Source: Apium graveolens (taxonomy: Eukaryota > Streptophyta > Magnoliopsida > Apiales > Apiaceae). From it: DNA of 64,000 bases. The DNA lies in the NCBI RefSeq assembly GCF_009905375.1, contig NW_027417518.1, positions 1 to 64,000 of the forward strand, written 5' to 3'. Below the pieces are notes generated by a model. It was given only the letters and a program-made list of their open reading frames with translations. It did not search any database and was not told the DNA's origin. Positions within the stretch are counted from its first letter, which is position 1. Each line of letters starts with the position of its first letter. Positions 37,145 through 48,984 of this stretch are shown here, one piece after another. Made by a program: the position numbers and the translations under genes.

Positions 37145-37174
37145 TCTATATATATATATATCTGTGTATATAAA

Positions 37175-37449
37175 TGTAGATGATAACGTTTAAATGAGAG
37201 AAACAGAAATACGTGAAGTTGATAGTTTTTTGATTAACTGAGAAAACAAATAAATACACAAATGAAAGCCCTACAAATTAGGGACCAGTACCAACATTTC
37301 CTAAACTATCTCCACTACTCAAACTAATCCTGAAGACTCTCCTGAACATAACCAACGCTGCAGACCAAGTCATTACATCCTTCACGTACTAAACATAAAT
37401 AACAATAAATAGAAATAGAAATAAACTAACGTTTAGATTAAAACCAACA
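37175..37449 (-). repeat. Copia 5' LTR
   Basis: 275 bp, nearly identical to 35386-35660. Confidence 0.95.
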
Positions 37450-38330
37450 TAATACACCAAGCATCTCCAGAAAAGTTGGCAGGCAGGTGAACTCTTTCCT
37501 TGTTATATATTTTTTAACTATTATAATGAGTTTGAATTTAGCATATAAATTATTCTGTGCAGCATTAAAGAAGCAATGAGTTGCTATAAAAATTTAATTT
37601 GGGTGCAATAAATAAAGTTCTATATTTTAGAAGATTTAAAGGTATGCATTTTGTTTTAAAAAATTTAAATGCTCAAGTGATTTTATTTATTGTCTTTCAT
37701 TTACAATTAAAATTATTGTACTACTTTTTTCTAGTCGAGTTGTACATGTAAAATGATAGCCAAAGTTCACATATCTTTTCTAGATACTACCGAACCCCAA
37801 CCTTAAATTTAGTGCAATATAGTACATTACAACCATAGACATCTATTTATTTGGAACGTCATAATTCATATCTTTTTGTAAACACTTTTTTAATGACATG
37901 TAAAAGGAACATTTTAGGTCCATTCTTTAGCTTATACGTCTGTTATGAGCAGCTCCAAAAAACGTTTTACGTCTGTTGAAAAAAATAGATGCAATAGTTC
38001 ATATTTTATGTGGATGTTTTATGTTATAGGCCTATGTGACAAAGGCAATAAACTATATGCCACTGTTGCCCAACAACAACATATACTCTTTAACTATACA
38101 ACTCCTCCCTCGCGTCAGTTGAGAACATACACAAATAACCTATTTCAACAGAGGCGTATGACAGTTTTTGTACTAGTGCATGTTTTGTGATTTTTTTCTA
38201 GTTTTATCAAGTTCTACTATATATATTTGTGTGTGTACATCTATATATGCTGATATGATAAAGTAAATAATTTTTAGTATTGACTTGATAAAGTGTTTTG
38301 GCTCTTGCACATATACTTGCACTATCATTG
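37450..38330. other. Spacer between copia and CACTA, nothing recognised
   Basis: AT-rich sequence. The 81-codon plus ORF at 37945-38190 has no recognisable domain. It ends with the TTG that is duplicated by the next CACTA element. Confidence 0.5.
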
Positions 38331-38830
38331 CACTACAACAAATCTGGCCATTTACGACAGTTTTTTTGAACTGAAATCGTCGTAATTGAGCCATTTACGA
38401 CGGAAAAAAATCGTCGTTTTTGGTCGAGTAGTAAGTTCGTTTTTTCGTCACAAGATAAAATTGCGTCGCAAGTTAGGAAGTAGGAGCCCACATACTGAAT
38501 AAAATAATAAATCTACTTACGACGGAATTTATCGTCGTAAGATACCAGAATACGACGAACAATAACGTCGTAAGTTATGTACTTATGACAGAAAAAACGT
38601 CGGATATTACTTTACGGGACCCACTTTTAATAAGATAAAACATAATTTATGACGGAAAAAAGCGTCGTAAGTTAGAAATTTCCGACAAAAAAATCGTCGT
38701 ATTTTAGAAGGTGGGGCCTACAAGTTTGAAAATGAAAATTCAAAAAAAAATTAAATATGAAAATATATACATTACGACGGAATGTTTGAACGGAATGTTT
38801 GAAGAACAACCGTCGTAAGTTTGTTTTTCC
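38331..38830. repeat. Family-A CACTA left TIR and subterminal repeats
   Basis: TTACGACGG, CGTCGTAAG and close variants recur about every 20-50 bp in both orientations. Confidence 0.85.
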
Positions 38831-39785
38831 AGAATAACCAAATACTAATTTTTCAGTATCCAACCATTTTCAGCTTCCAATTTAAATTCTAAACCTAAAC
38901 CTGCCAAAATTTTATACAATCGCAAACTCAAAATAAACTCTAAAACTGCCAAAAGACAATCAACATTTATTAAAACAAAATACACAATTATCATTGTATT
39001 AAGTTTTATCAATAATTCTAAATCAAAAACATTACATAATTACATTCTTTACGTCTAACTTATAAGTAACTTATATTATGAATGCCATGCTCTTAAATTA
39101 GGCGCCCAGGGAAATATCCCTATTGTCTTAATTCAAATATAGCTGATGAACTTGTCATGCAATCGAAACCTGAAATCAGTGGCAATTGACCTGTGCACCG
39201 AAAGAACACACAATTAGAACACGAGAAATAATAAACGACAACATTCTATTGCTAGACACAAATCTAACACAGTAGTGACAAAAATATGTCATTTGTCTTC
39301 TGTAAACTGCAGTTTATACAAATATAGAAAAAACCATAAAGTTAAGTTAAAAAAAATAATAAATCTTGTATCATGACTAAATAAGTATGGAAATCATGTT
39401 CATGTATGAGAACCATTTATAATTGGGTCAATCTATCAAATACTGCAATATGCAGAGAATTAAAAACCCCACAAACACAGAAACATATCTTTGGACCCTA
39501 AATGTTTACTACTGTAAAATTAAACCTTGAACTATTTAACTATATATTTCTGTCAAACTAGCCTATTACCTGACTATTTGGAAATTAAATACACATTTCG
39601 AAAGCACTTCAGTTCTCACCAAGTTGGTACAAGCAGGGTACCATTATTGTAAACATTTGATTTAGAGCGAGTGAACTTATAATAAATCATTGACATGCAG
39701 TGTACAAAGAGAATATACTAATTGACTCAACTACTTCACTAAAAAAGCAGGACATATATTTAGCACAGGAAACTTCATACATAAA
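38831..39785. other. Captured DNA, unassigned
   Basis: AT-rich, intron-like sequence. I see no convincing exon. Confidence 0.4.
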
Positions 39786-40115
39786 CAAATTTAGGAAAAT
39801 ACCTGAAGAGCCAATATTTTATCTAAATTTGAAGAATCCACACCATGCAACTGGGAAATTTGACTGTTTGACTTGCAATGAGATGCAAGAATCTCCAAAA
39901 CAGCTTTAATTTTTGAAGAAATATAGTCACTCTGCAAAATTGACGACTTTTCAGGTTGAGATTAACTAGAAGGTTTATCAACTTGGTTATTAGATAGATA
40001 CCTTCTTAGGGTAGCTTTGGAGAACACAAGATCAGGAGCAAGTTGCTAACATGTTCGCACATTGTGACAATTGCATCTTTAGGTGGATGAACTCTGTCTA
40101 ATCTGGCTTATTTTA
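39786..40115 (-). pseudogene. CHR27/CHR28 (FRG)-like SNF2 helicase fragment with RING remnant
   Basis: Read on the minus strand: VHPPKDAIVTMCEHV, a frameshift, APDLVFSKATLRRYLSNNQV, a stop, then SILQSDYISSKIKAVLEILA, SHCKSNSQISQLHGVDSSNL and a GTATTT donor after LALQ. The order matches what I recall of plant SMARCA3/FRG-type helicases (DPPEDAVVTMCGHVFCYQC RING start, LGADVVFSKATLRSCIS, SEYSSSKIKAVLEIL), which act in chromatin and small-RNA silencing. Most of the RING between CEHV and APDLVF is missing, no helicase core is present, and at least one frameshift and one stop are present. It lies downstream of the SDN5-like piece in the same direction, so it could form the 3' part of a chimeric RNA. 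Confidence 0.65.
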
Positions 40116-41828
40116 GTAACATCGTTATTTATGACATCTTGGTCATTATGTATTGAAAAATGTAAGATCATTTTCTTTTACATGTACACTCAGTATATAT
40201 TGAACACAACACATGGGGCAATATTATATACATATATTAAATAAAGATACTACAACTAGAATAGATAATACAAGTTAATGATCACAATCAATTATAAAAT
40301 AATAAGTTCCTATAACAAAATAAAAACTATCTACTTAGTAAAAAAGAAAAAAAACAACTTACAGGAAAATAAACATTCCAGGGATATTGAGATTAAATTT
40401 ACCATTACTTGTTATCAAGAACTGTTCATCAACAGGCAAGAATGACTTCCTCTTGCTTGGTTCACCAGATTTCCTGCCAATCAATAGAACAAGTTTTTTT
40501 AAGAACTTTCCACCTAAACCAAGCAAAACGAACAGATAAAAAGCAATACATTTTTACCATATCCTTCACTACAACCCTATTAATCAATAGATGTACGGAC
40601 TATACAGTCACATATACTGCTACATCATATGCAATAGAGACACTGTCATTATCCCATCAAAATTCAATCCGCAATATAAATAACTAACAAGTCTGACTAA
40701 GAAAATCCGATCTGGAACTATACAGTTAATTGATTAGAAGAACAAAGTTTTTTTATGTAGCCATTCTTACATTGCTAATATATCGAATGTCATCAATTTA
40801 TTTGGATCTAATTCATTCTGGTTCACTGAATTATATAACAAATTAATTGTCTACTGGTTCAGTGTCAGTGTTTTTGGGGTTTCTGCCAACTCAATGCAGT
40901 GTTCTTATGGTCAAAGGGGAAATAGTGTACCAACTATTCTACTTACGATGAAAAAGCATTTGTATTCAGGAGGAGGCCTTCAGGTACAATCTTCCCAAAA
41001 TAAACTGATCTATAGTTGGTTTGATTATGATATGATTTTGAACGGTGTATAACATGTGATTTGCTCGAAGGCAGAAAAAAATTTCCGGATTAATGCAGAG
41101 AATACAGAAGAAGAAAGTGTTAGAAACCATCTGAACAGAGGTGTAGTGGCACGTGGTATTGATGTACATTGTCTGGCAGGCTTAATTAAAGTATTCAGCA
41201 CATTGTGTTAATATCCAGTTGGCCATGATATAAGTTTCTAGTTCAGTATCGAAATATTACACATATTGTTTCTAATGTTAGGCATCCGTCCTTGACCTGA
41301 TTCGTCTAAACTGTCATCAGCCAGTGAATACAGCACTTGTGTGAGATAGGAAGACTAGATGCTAGTCAGTGTTGAGTTTGATTCATGGAAAAGAACTCTT
41401 GATTTAATGCTCAGTATGTCGCTAAGTTGTGAGCCTATTTTAATTATTGAGGTAGGATCCACGTAGAGAATCAATTTATAAGCGGCATAGTGCTCAGTGC
41501 ATACATTCTGTTCAAGACAAACTCAATAATTCTAATGTGAAAGTATATTATCTATACTGCATATCTATGATGTTGCGATTTAGCCATAATAAGGAAATGG
41601 TATACTGTATATATATTGTCACCTGGTTGACTACGAAAGTAACCATTTTTGTCTAGTTCGGTCTCTGTGAGTGTGTAATATAACAGGGGAAATGGTAAAT
41701 TTTTCAAGTGATCACCAGAGGATAGATCAAAACAGAATCACAGGTTCCTGCATCGAAGATAGTTTACTATTTTACTTCTTTTAACCCAGAAAGCACTACA
41801 AGTCTACAACTTTATAGCTGATATATAC
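40116..41828. other. Captured DNA between gene fragments, unassigned
   Basis: Mostly AT-rich intron-like sequence with short open stretches on both strands (e.g. 40409-40687 plus). None shows a motif I can name. It may contain further degenerate exons of either neighbour. Confidence 0.4.
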
Positions 41829-42175
41829 CTTGATCAGATTTCTGATTCTGAACAGGTTTGCTTATAGGCTCAGCAATATCCCTTTTTATTTTCACCTTGC
41901 ATGTAAGAAGAGCATCTATAGTCTGTATTACATCTGCTACACAGCTATCAACAAACAAAAAACCAAAAGCATAAACTTTCAAGAAATGCAATGCATGAAT
42001 CCAATATTATGCTAGAAAAGATAAACGTCACCAACCTTAGAGCTGACACTGCTCTTGGAACACCACAGTACTCTTTGAAACTGTGGAGTACCTTAGATTG
42101 TGACAATTAAAGACCTGCGTCAAGGCCAGGTACATAAAGCATAACAACTTTGCGAATCAGGGGTTTGTTCTGCAT
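41829..42175 (-). pseudogene. SDN5-like small RNA degrading nuclease fragment
   Basis: Two minus-strand exons. Exon 42036-42175 encodes MQNKPLIRKVVMLYVPGLDA, GL, a stop, then LSQSKVLHSFKEYCGVPRAV and SAL. Exon 41829-41944 encodes [20 protein letters not shown] and RD. They join through an AGC serine codon (AG|C) with GT..AG borders and end at a GTATAT donor. As I recall the family, this matches the N-terminal region of the plant SDN5-type RNA exonuclease (LYVPGLDAALYLSQSK...[30 protein letters not shown]). The DEDD exonuclease domain is not included. Tyr is replaced by TAA after LDAGL, so the fragment is non-functional. Upstream on the minus strand lie leader-like sequence and the GA/CT tract, consistent with capture of the gene's 5' end. 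Confidence 0.72.
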
Positions 42176-42416
42176 ATCGGAAGACAACTCAGCATTACAC
42201 ACACCAAAAATATTGAATATGATATGCAAGTGCCAATCTGGAAAAAAAAATCCTTCTTAAACAAAGAAATGGTAATATTGAACTATATTAGCTGATTTGT
42301 TATTTATTGATATTTTCCCACAAGACTGTTCTTCACAATTCAAATTATTTTATATTCTCTAAGCAACACAAACAAAAACAAATAAATACAAATCTACCAG
42401 ATAAATCACTACAAGA

Positions 42417-42429
42417 AAATCAGTAGCTA
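42417..42429 (+). other. Orphan CACTA-like terminus
   Basis: CACTACAAGAAAA, a canonical CACTA end, inside the complete family-A element. No matching TTCTTGTAGTG end is seen nearby. Confidence 0.35.
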
Positions 42430-42551
42430 ATTACAGTACAATTTACAAAATCCACACAAATATATATACAAAGAGAGGGAAAGAGAGGGGAAGGAGAGAG
42501 GGAGAGAGAGATATATGAGCATAGAGAGAGGGGAGAGAGATATGCATACCA

Positions 42552-43154
<603 letters not shown>

Positions 43155-45070
43155 TTGTCATTTTAACAGTCAAACTCGAGTTTGACTAGTACAACTAACT
43201 ACTGTTTTACTTCTGAATTTGTGTTTCGATTATTTTAAAAATATTTCTCAACAATCCAACCGTATGGATGTCAATAGATATATATATTAGTGATATAACC
43301 AAAATTTCATATCAAAATAATTTTAGTTGGTTTGACATTTTAACAGTCAAACATGATTTTGACTAATACATCTAATTAGTGTTTACTTTTGAATTGGTGT
43401 TACGATTATTTTAAAAATATTTTTCAACGATCCAACCAAATGGATGTCAATATATATATATATATATTAGTGATATAACCAAAATTTCATATCAAAATAA
43501 TTTTATTTGGTTTGACCTTTTAACAGTCAAGCATCAGTTTGACTAGTACAGCTAACTAGTGTTGAATCTTGAATTAAGGTTTTGATTATTTTAAAAATAT
43601 TTTTCAACGATCCAACCGTATGGATGTCAATAGATAAATATATTAGTGATATAACCAAAATTGCATATCAAAATAATTTTATTTGGTTTGACATTTTAGC
43701 AGTCAAGTATCAGTTCGACTAGTACAACTAACTAGTGTTGAATCCTCAATTAGTGTTACGATTATTTTAAAAATATTTTTCAATAATCCAACCATATGGA
43801 TGTCAATAGATAAATATATTAGTGATATAACCAAAATTTTATATCAAAATAATTTTATTTGGTTTGCCATTTTAACAGTCAAGCATCAGTTCGACTAGTA
43901 CAGCTAACTAGTGTTGAATCCTGAATTAGTGTTACGATTATTTTAAAAATATTTTTCAATAATCCAACCATGTTGATGTCAATAGCTATATATATTAGTG
44001 ATGTACCCAAAATTTCATATCAAAATAATTTTATTTTGGTTTGACATTTTAACAGTCAAGCATCAGTTTGACTAGTACAACTAACTAGTGTTGAATCCTA
44101 AATTAGTGTTACGATTATTTTAAAAATATTTTTCAATAATCCAACCATATGGATGTCAATAGATAAATATATTAGTGATATAACCAAAATTTTATATCAA
44201 AATAATTTTATTTGGTTTGCCATTTTAACAGTCAAGCATCAGTTCGACTAGTACAGCTAACTAGTGTTGAATCCTGAATTAGTGTTATGATTATTTTATA
44301 AATATTTTTCAATAATCCAACCATATGGATGTCAATAGACATATATATTAGTGATGTACCCAAAATTTCATATCAAAATAATTTTATTTGGTTTGACATT
44401 TTAACAGTCAAGCATCAGTTTGACTAGTACAGCTAACTAGTGTTGAATCTTGAATTAGTGTTTCGATTATTTTAAAAATATTTTTCAACGATCCAACCGT
44501 ATGGATGTCAATAGATATATATATTAGTGATATAACCAAAATTTCATATCAAAATAATTTTATTTGGTTTGACAATTTAACAGTCAAGCATGAGTTTGAC
44601 TAATACAACTAACTAGTGTTGAATCTTGAATTAGTGTTTCGATTATTTTAAAAATATTTTTCAATGATCCAACCATATGGATGTCAATAGATATATATAT
44701 TAGTGATATAACCAAAATTTTATATCAAAAGAATTTTATTTGGTTTGCCATTTTAACAGTCAAACGTCAGTTTGACTAGAACAACTAACTAGTGTTTAAT
44801 CCTAAATTGGTGTTTCGATTATTTTACTAATATTTTTCAACGATCCAACCGTATGGATGTAAATAGATATATATTAGTGATATAACAAAAATTTCATATC
44901 AAAATAAATTTATTTGATTTGTCATTTTAATAGTCAAGTATTAGTTCGATTAGTACAATTAACTAGTGTTTAGTTCTGAATTTGTGTTTCGATTATTTTA
45001 AAAATATTTATCATATATCCAACCGTATGGATGACAATATATATATATATATATAAATATATTAGTGATA
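43155..45070. repeat. 176-bp satellite array in the 7.6-kb CACTA
   Basis: About 11 monomers of the family-A satellite with their own variants (CAATAATCCAACCATATGG, CATCAGTTCGACTAGTACA). This array is more diverged from the 1-34.5 kb arrays than those are from each other. Confidence 0.92.
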
Positions 45071-45900
45071 TAATCAATGTTTCATATTAAATTATTTTAT
45101 CAAAATATTTATTTTTTTCTGAAATTCTTGAAATGCACCCAAACAAATAAATGTTGGCATTAATATGGTTGGATCATGAAATAATATATTTTTAAAATTG
45201 AAATTATCAAAAATCATGTGCTAATTTACGACGGAATCTGTCATAAAATATTATCTACAAAAAATTTGAGAAAAGTCAAATTTACCGCCAAAATTTTGGG
45301 GAAAAACTTAAATTTTCCTCTTTGATAACTTACGACGAATTTTAATTTTCGTCGTAAATTGGATGTTCCAATATTTTCCGTTAAAAATATTTTGCCGTAA
45401 ATTGAGATGAAATATTTTTTTATTTAATTTCAGGTTAAAATTTTAATAAAATTATTTAACTTACGACGAAATGTTCACATCGTCGCAACTTCAAATGATT
45501 TTTATTTTCCCACCAAAATTTTTGGGAAAAATTTAAATTTTCCTCTTTGATAACTTACGACGAATTTTAATTTCCGTCGTAAATTTGACGATCCGATTTT
45601 TTCCGTCGGAAATACTTCGTCGTAAATTTAGATAAAATATTTTTTTATTCAATTTCAAATTAAAATTTTAATAAAAATAATTAACTTACGACGAAATGTT
45701 TAAATCGTCGCAATTTCAAATAATTTTTATTTTTGTTTAATCGTGTCGTGCATAATTTTATTAATAAAATACTAAACTTACGACGATTTTGGACTTCTTC
45801 GTAAATAATTACGACGCTTTACATTTTTCCGTCATAAATTGGGCGCGCATTTTTTTCCGTCGTAAGTTGGCCGTCGTAATTGGGCTATTTTGTCGTAGTG
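45071..45900. repeat. Family-A CACTA right subterminal repeats and TIR
   Basis: Contains a tandem pair of a subterminal module (45290-45480 and 45520-45720, each with AACTTACGACGAATTTTAAT-like and TCGTCGCAA motifs) before the terminus. Confidence 0.85.
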
Positions 45901-46419
45901 TTGTTTTTATAGCTACATTACACAACCCTTGATCAGCCTAAGTTCTGATAAATAATTTGCATTCTTTAAATTAGATATTGGTTTAGTTTGAATTTTTTTT
46001 CTGTTCTTTTTAAGATTTATTATTTTGAGCAATTTTTTTTAGTGTTAGCCAATAATATACACCGCTTTGCAATTACTCCTATTGTGCAAATGATGCAATT
46101 TACAATTATTTTTTTTTGTAATTTGTTAAAAGTTTGTGTTGTTTGTTATATTATTTGTTTTAATGCAAGGTATTGGAATCAATAATGTGACATTGAACCA
46201 TAATAATTTTCAAAGCAACAAAGATGAAGATGAAGATGAAGATGCTGGTCAGTACGTTTATTTTTCTATAGACTAAAAATCTAGTGTCATCTAGTAGCTA
46301 ATCCTTTGGGATACAACAACTAATGTCTAGCAGCTTACTTTTTAAAATTAAAAGTCAATTCATATTGTGGATATATTGGTCTCCTCTAAAGGCTCTGTAA
46401 TTATTTTTCTAATAATAGT
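45901..46419. other. Spacer with short acidic-repeat exon-like stretch
   Basis: AT-rich. At about 46170-46250 the plus strand reads GIGINNVTLNHNNFQ then NKDEDEDEDAG with a GATGAA trinucleotide-like run. The source is not recognised. Confidence 0.35.
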
Positions 46420-46815
46420 CACATTTTCTTGTTATATTTGACCAAAATAGTCATTTTTACTAATTTGACTAACTCAAATGTGGTCATATTTATAAATTTG
46501 ACTATATACTAAACCAATCGAATTAATAAAAATGACTGATAATGTGTCGGTCAAATTTATAAATTCGACTGTCGTCTGTCATATTTATTTATAAGAGGCG
46601 CGAAATTCAAATTTTATCAAAAATTTAAAGTCAAGAGTAAAAATTTTAAATGACCATTTTCGGACAATTTTAGTCTGTCAATTTTATTCGTTCAAAAATA
46701 AAAAAGTCAAATTTAGTCGGTCATATTTAACTAAATATGATCGATTTTGCTAAATTTGACGAGCCTAAAAAAGACTGACATAATGTGGTCATATTTAGCA
46801 GTTTTTCTTCTAGTG
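46420..46815. mobile_element. Short non-autonomous CACTA-like element, probable
   Basis: The right end is AGTTTTTCTTCTAGTG (46800-46815), giving CACTAGAAGAAAAACT on the other strand. The inside has GGTCATATTT/AAATATGACC-type motifs in both orientations. The proposed left end, CACATTTTCTTGTTATATTT, is a poor match, and I find no clear 3-bp duplication. Confidence 0.4.
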
Positions 46816-47627
46816 TCTTGTATTCAAACTCAAACTCTTCCAAAGATATATAATATACCAACATAATTATATAATTACAATGGAATGTTATGCATGTGAA
46901 ATGTTATATTCTCGCTCTTGGTTATGAAATTTTAGAAAAAAGTTACCATTAGAAATTGACCACTAACTTCCTAACCACAATACCACCATACCACTTCATA
47001 CACCACATGTGAAATGACATATTTGTTTAGTGTTTGTTACAATCAAAATTAATTTATTGATAGGTATCATCCAAGCCAAACCACTAACGGTCAAATCCCA
47101 TCTTGCCCTTATACTCTATGTCTATGTCATGTTATTGATTCATTATTATTTTAATTTTTTTAATCTTAACATTGTTATACAAAATATTATTAGATATTAT
47201 AAGTATTATTTAATCGATTCTCACAAATCATTTTTTAAATAAATTTTATCCCTGCACTATAATTGGAAAATTTAAAGAATATTAGTCCATTTTCATGGGT
47301 ATCCTTGAAAATAACTATTAGATCAAATCTTAAAAGGAATATAGTCCCATGATCGTATAAATTAACCCATATACTAATAAAACTTAACTCATGTATTAAT
47401 AATGATGTGATTATTTTCCTCGGATTAGAATTTCGGTATTAAATCCTCTAAAACAAATAATTTTTATGTGTTTTAATCATGAACTTAATATGTGTGTCGT
47501 ATGAGAGTAAAATTTGGCATATTCATTTTTTATGTGGTATTGTGTTTATTAGCTATTTCCATTATTATAACTTACATGATAACAATAATATTGAAACTAA
47601 TGGTTTATCTAAAGAACATTCCCACTT
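46816..47627. other. 3' flank of duplicated gene, copy 1
   Basis: From about 47006 it is homologous to 61160-61940 (ATTTATTGATA, TACTCTATGTCTATGT, AAATCATTTTTTAAATAAAT). No coding sequence is recognised. Confidence 0.5.
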
Positions 47628-48037
47628 TTATCTAGCTTGGGATTTCACTGCAGAAATAATATTGTTGTGTCCAACCATGCCCATCCTCGATACTTTCCGT
47701 GACTTCCAACTTAAATCAATTATTTCTGGTAATTTGATTTTCGGGATATCAGTGGAGGAGAAACAAATCCTGCAAACCATGCATTCAAACTTTATCTGAG
47801 TAAATAATTATCTCTTAATCAATTAAAAGGAGAACATTATTGTGACCAAGACATATCTTTAAAGGGAGACAAGACTTGATTTACCAGTAGCCTTTGCATG
47901 CTTAGTTGAAACTGGATTTTCATTGGGCAAGAAAGGACAAGATCTCTTTGCTTTTCTGCTCCCTTGAGCTCTAACGAACTCTTGTCCTGTGAACGTATAG
48001 ACCGTTTAAGTTAACAATGTATTAGCCAACAATATTA

Positions 48038-48984
48038 CACTACAAGAAATTTGCAATCAGACAACACTTGACAAACAACGGTTAAAAAAAAAACTGTCGT
48101 CCTAAAAAATCATACAACGGTGAATTGATTTTACAGAAAAAACAGTTATGTGAGCTTCAGAACAAACAACGAATATTCATCTTTTTTAAACTGTTGTACA
48201 AGTTGTATCCTCTCATCGAGTCAAACAACAGTTTTTTAAATATAGTGTTGTTGTAGATCTTTAACATAACGATTACAAACCGTTGTTACTATGTTAACGT
48301 ATAGGGATATAAGACAACGGTTTTAACATTACATTGTGTAATTGAGACAACGGTTTTTTAGAAAGGTTGTCCTCTAAACCATCAAACAACGGAATGAAAC
48401 CGTTGTCTGAAGAATTTCAATGGGTACCACGTATTGAGGTGGCAGCACGTGATAGGTGGTAAATCATTCACAAGGATTGCTGACGTGGCGAAATGAGAGC
48501 CCTTCATTGATATGAGATTTGACATTGGCCGTTAGATCGAAAAATAGCCGAATTCTTATACAACGGTTTTATGTTAAAACAAAAGTGTTGTCTTAGTTGG
48601 TCTCATACAAGCTTTTAGATATTACGTTGTGTAATTCACACAACAGTTTTTACAAGGGTTGTCTTAGAAAACTTCATACAACGGAACAAAACAGTTGTCT
48701 GAAATAGTTATTTTATAATTTCAATGGGCACCACCTGATGAGGTGGCACCCCATGATTGGTTGTAAACATTTTACTCGGATTGCTGAAGTGTCTGAATGA
48801 TAGCCCTTGATTGAAATGAGATTAGATATTAGCCGTTAGATTGAAAAAAGATGATATGCTCACACAACGGTTTTATAATAAAAAAAGCGTTATCTTATTT
48901 TATCTTTACACAATGGTGTTTCAAGGAAACCATTGTAAAAGTATTACTCTATAAATGAGATTTCCGGTTTACAAGATTAATTTC
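48038..48984. repeat. Family-B CACTA left TIR and duplicated subterminal region
   Basis: Two diverged copies of a ~360-bp module, each with a GCACC/GTACCAC...GAGGTGGCA segment and GGCCGTTAGAT followed by ACAACGGTTTTAT (48410-48575 and 48725-48880). ACAACGG/CCGTTGT motifs occur throughout. Confidence 0.8.

Larger units (their letters stand above)
35386..37449 (-). mobile_element. Ty1/copia LTR retrotransposon, internally deleted
   Basis: Two 275-bp LTRs (35386-35660 and 37175-37449), TG..CA bounded, flanked by the 5-bp duplication TAATA (35381-35385 and 37450-37454). The coding strand is minus. A G-rich polypurine tract (AAGGGGGTG on the minus strand) abuts the 3' LTR at 35661. Only the reverse transcriptase-RNase H part of pol is left; gag, protease and integrase are missing. 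No TGGTATCAGAGC-type tRNA-Met primer-binding site follows the 5' LTR: the minus strand reads TTTATATACACAGATATATA. The LTRs differ, as far as I can see, by a single base (C/T at LTR position 21), so the insertion is recent. It cannot have transposed on its own. Confidence 0.95.

Noticed and set aside
36670..37193. Plus-strand ORFs in the copia pol region
   Set aside because: Shadows of the minus-strand reverse transcriptase frame.
47479..47799. 106-codon plus ORF
   Set aside because: It is antisense to the last exon of the duplicated gene, and the frame is not kept in the second copy near 61920-62130.
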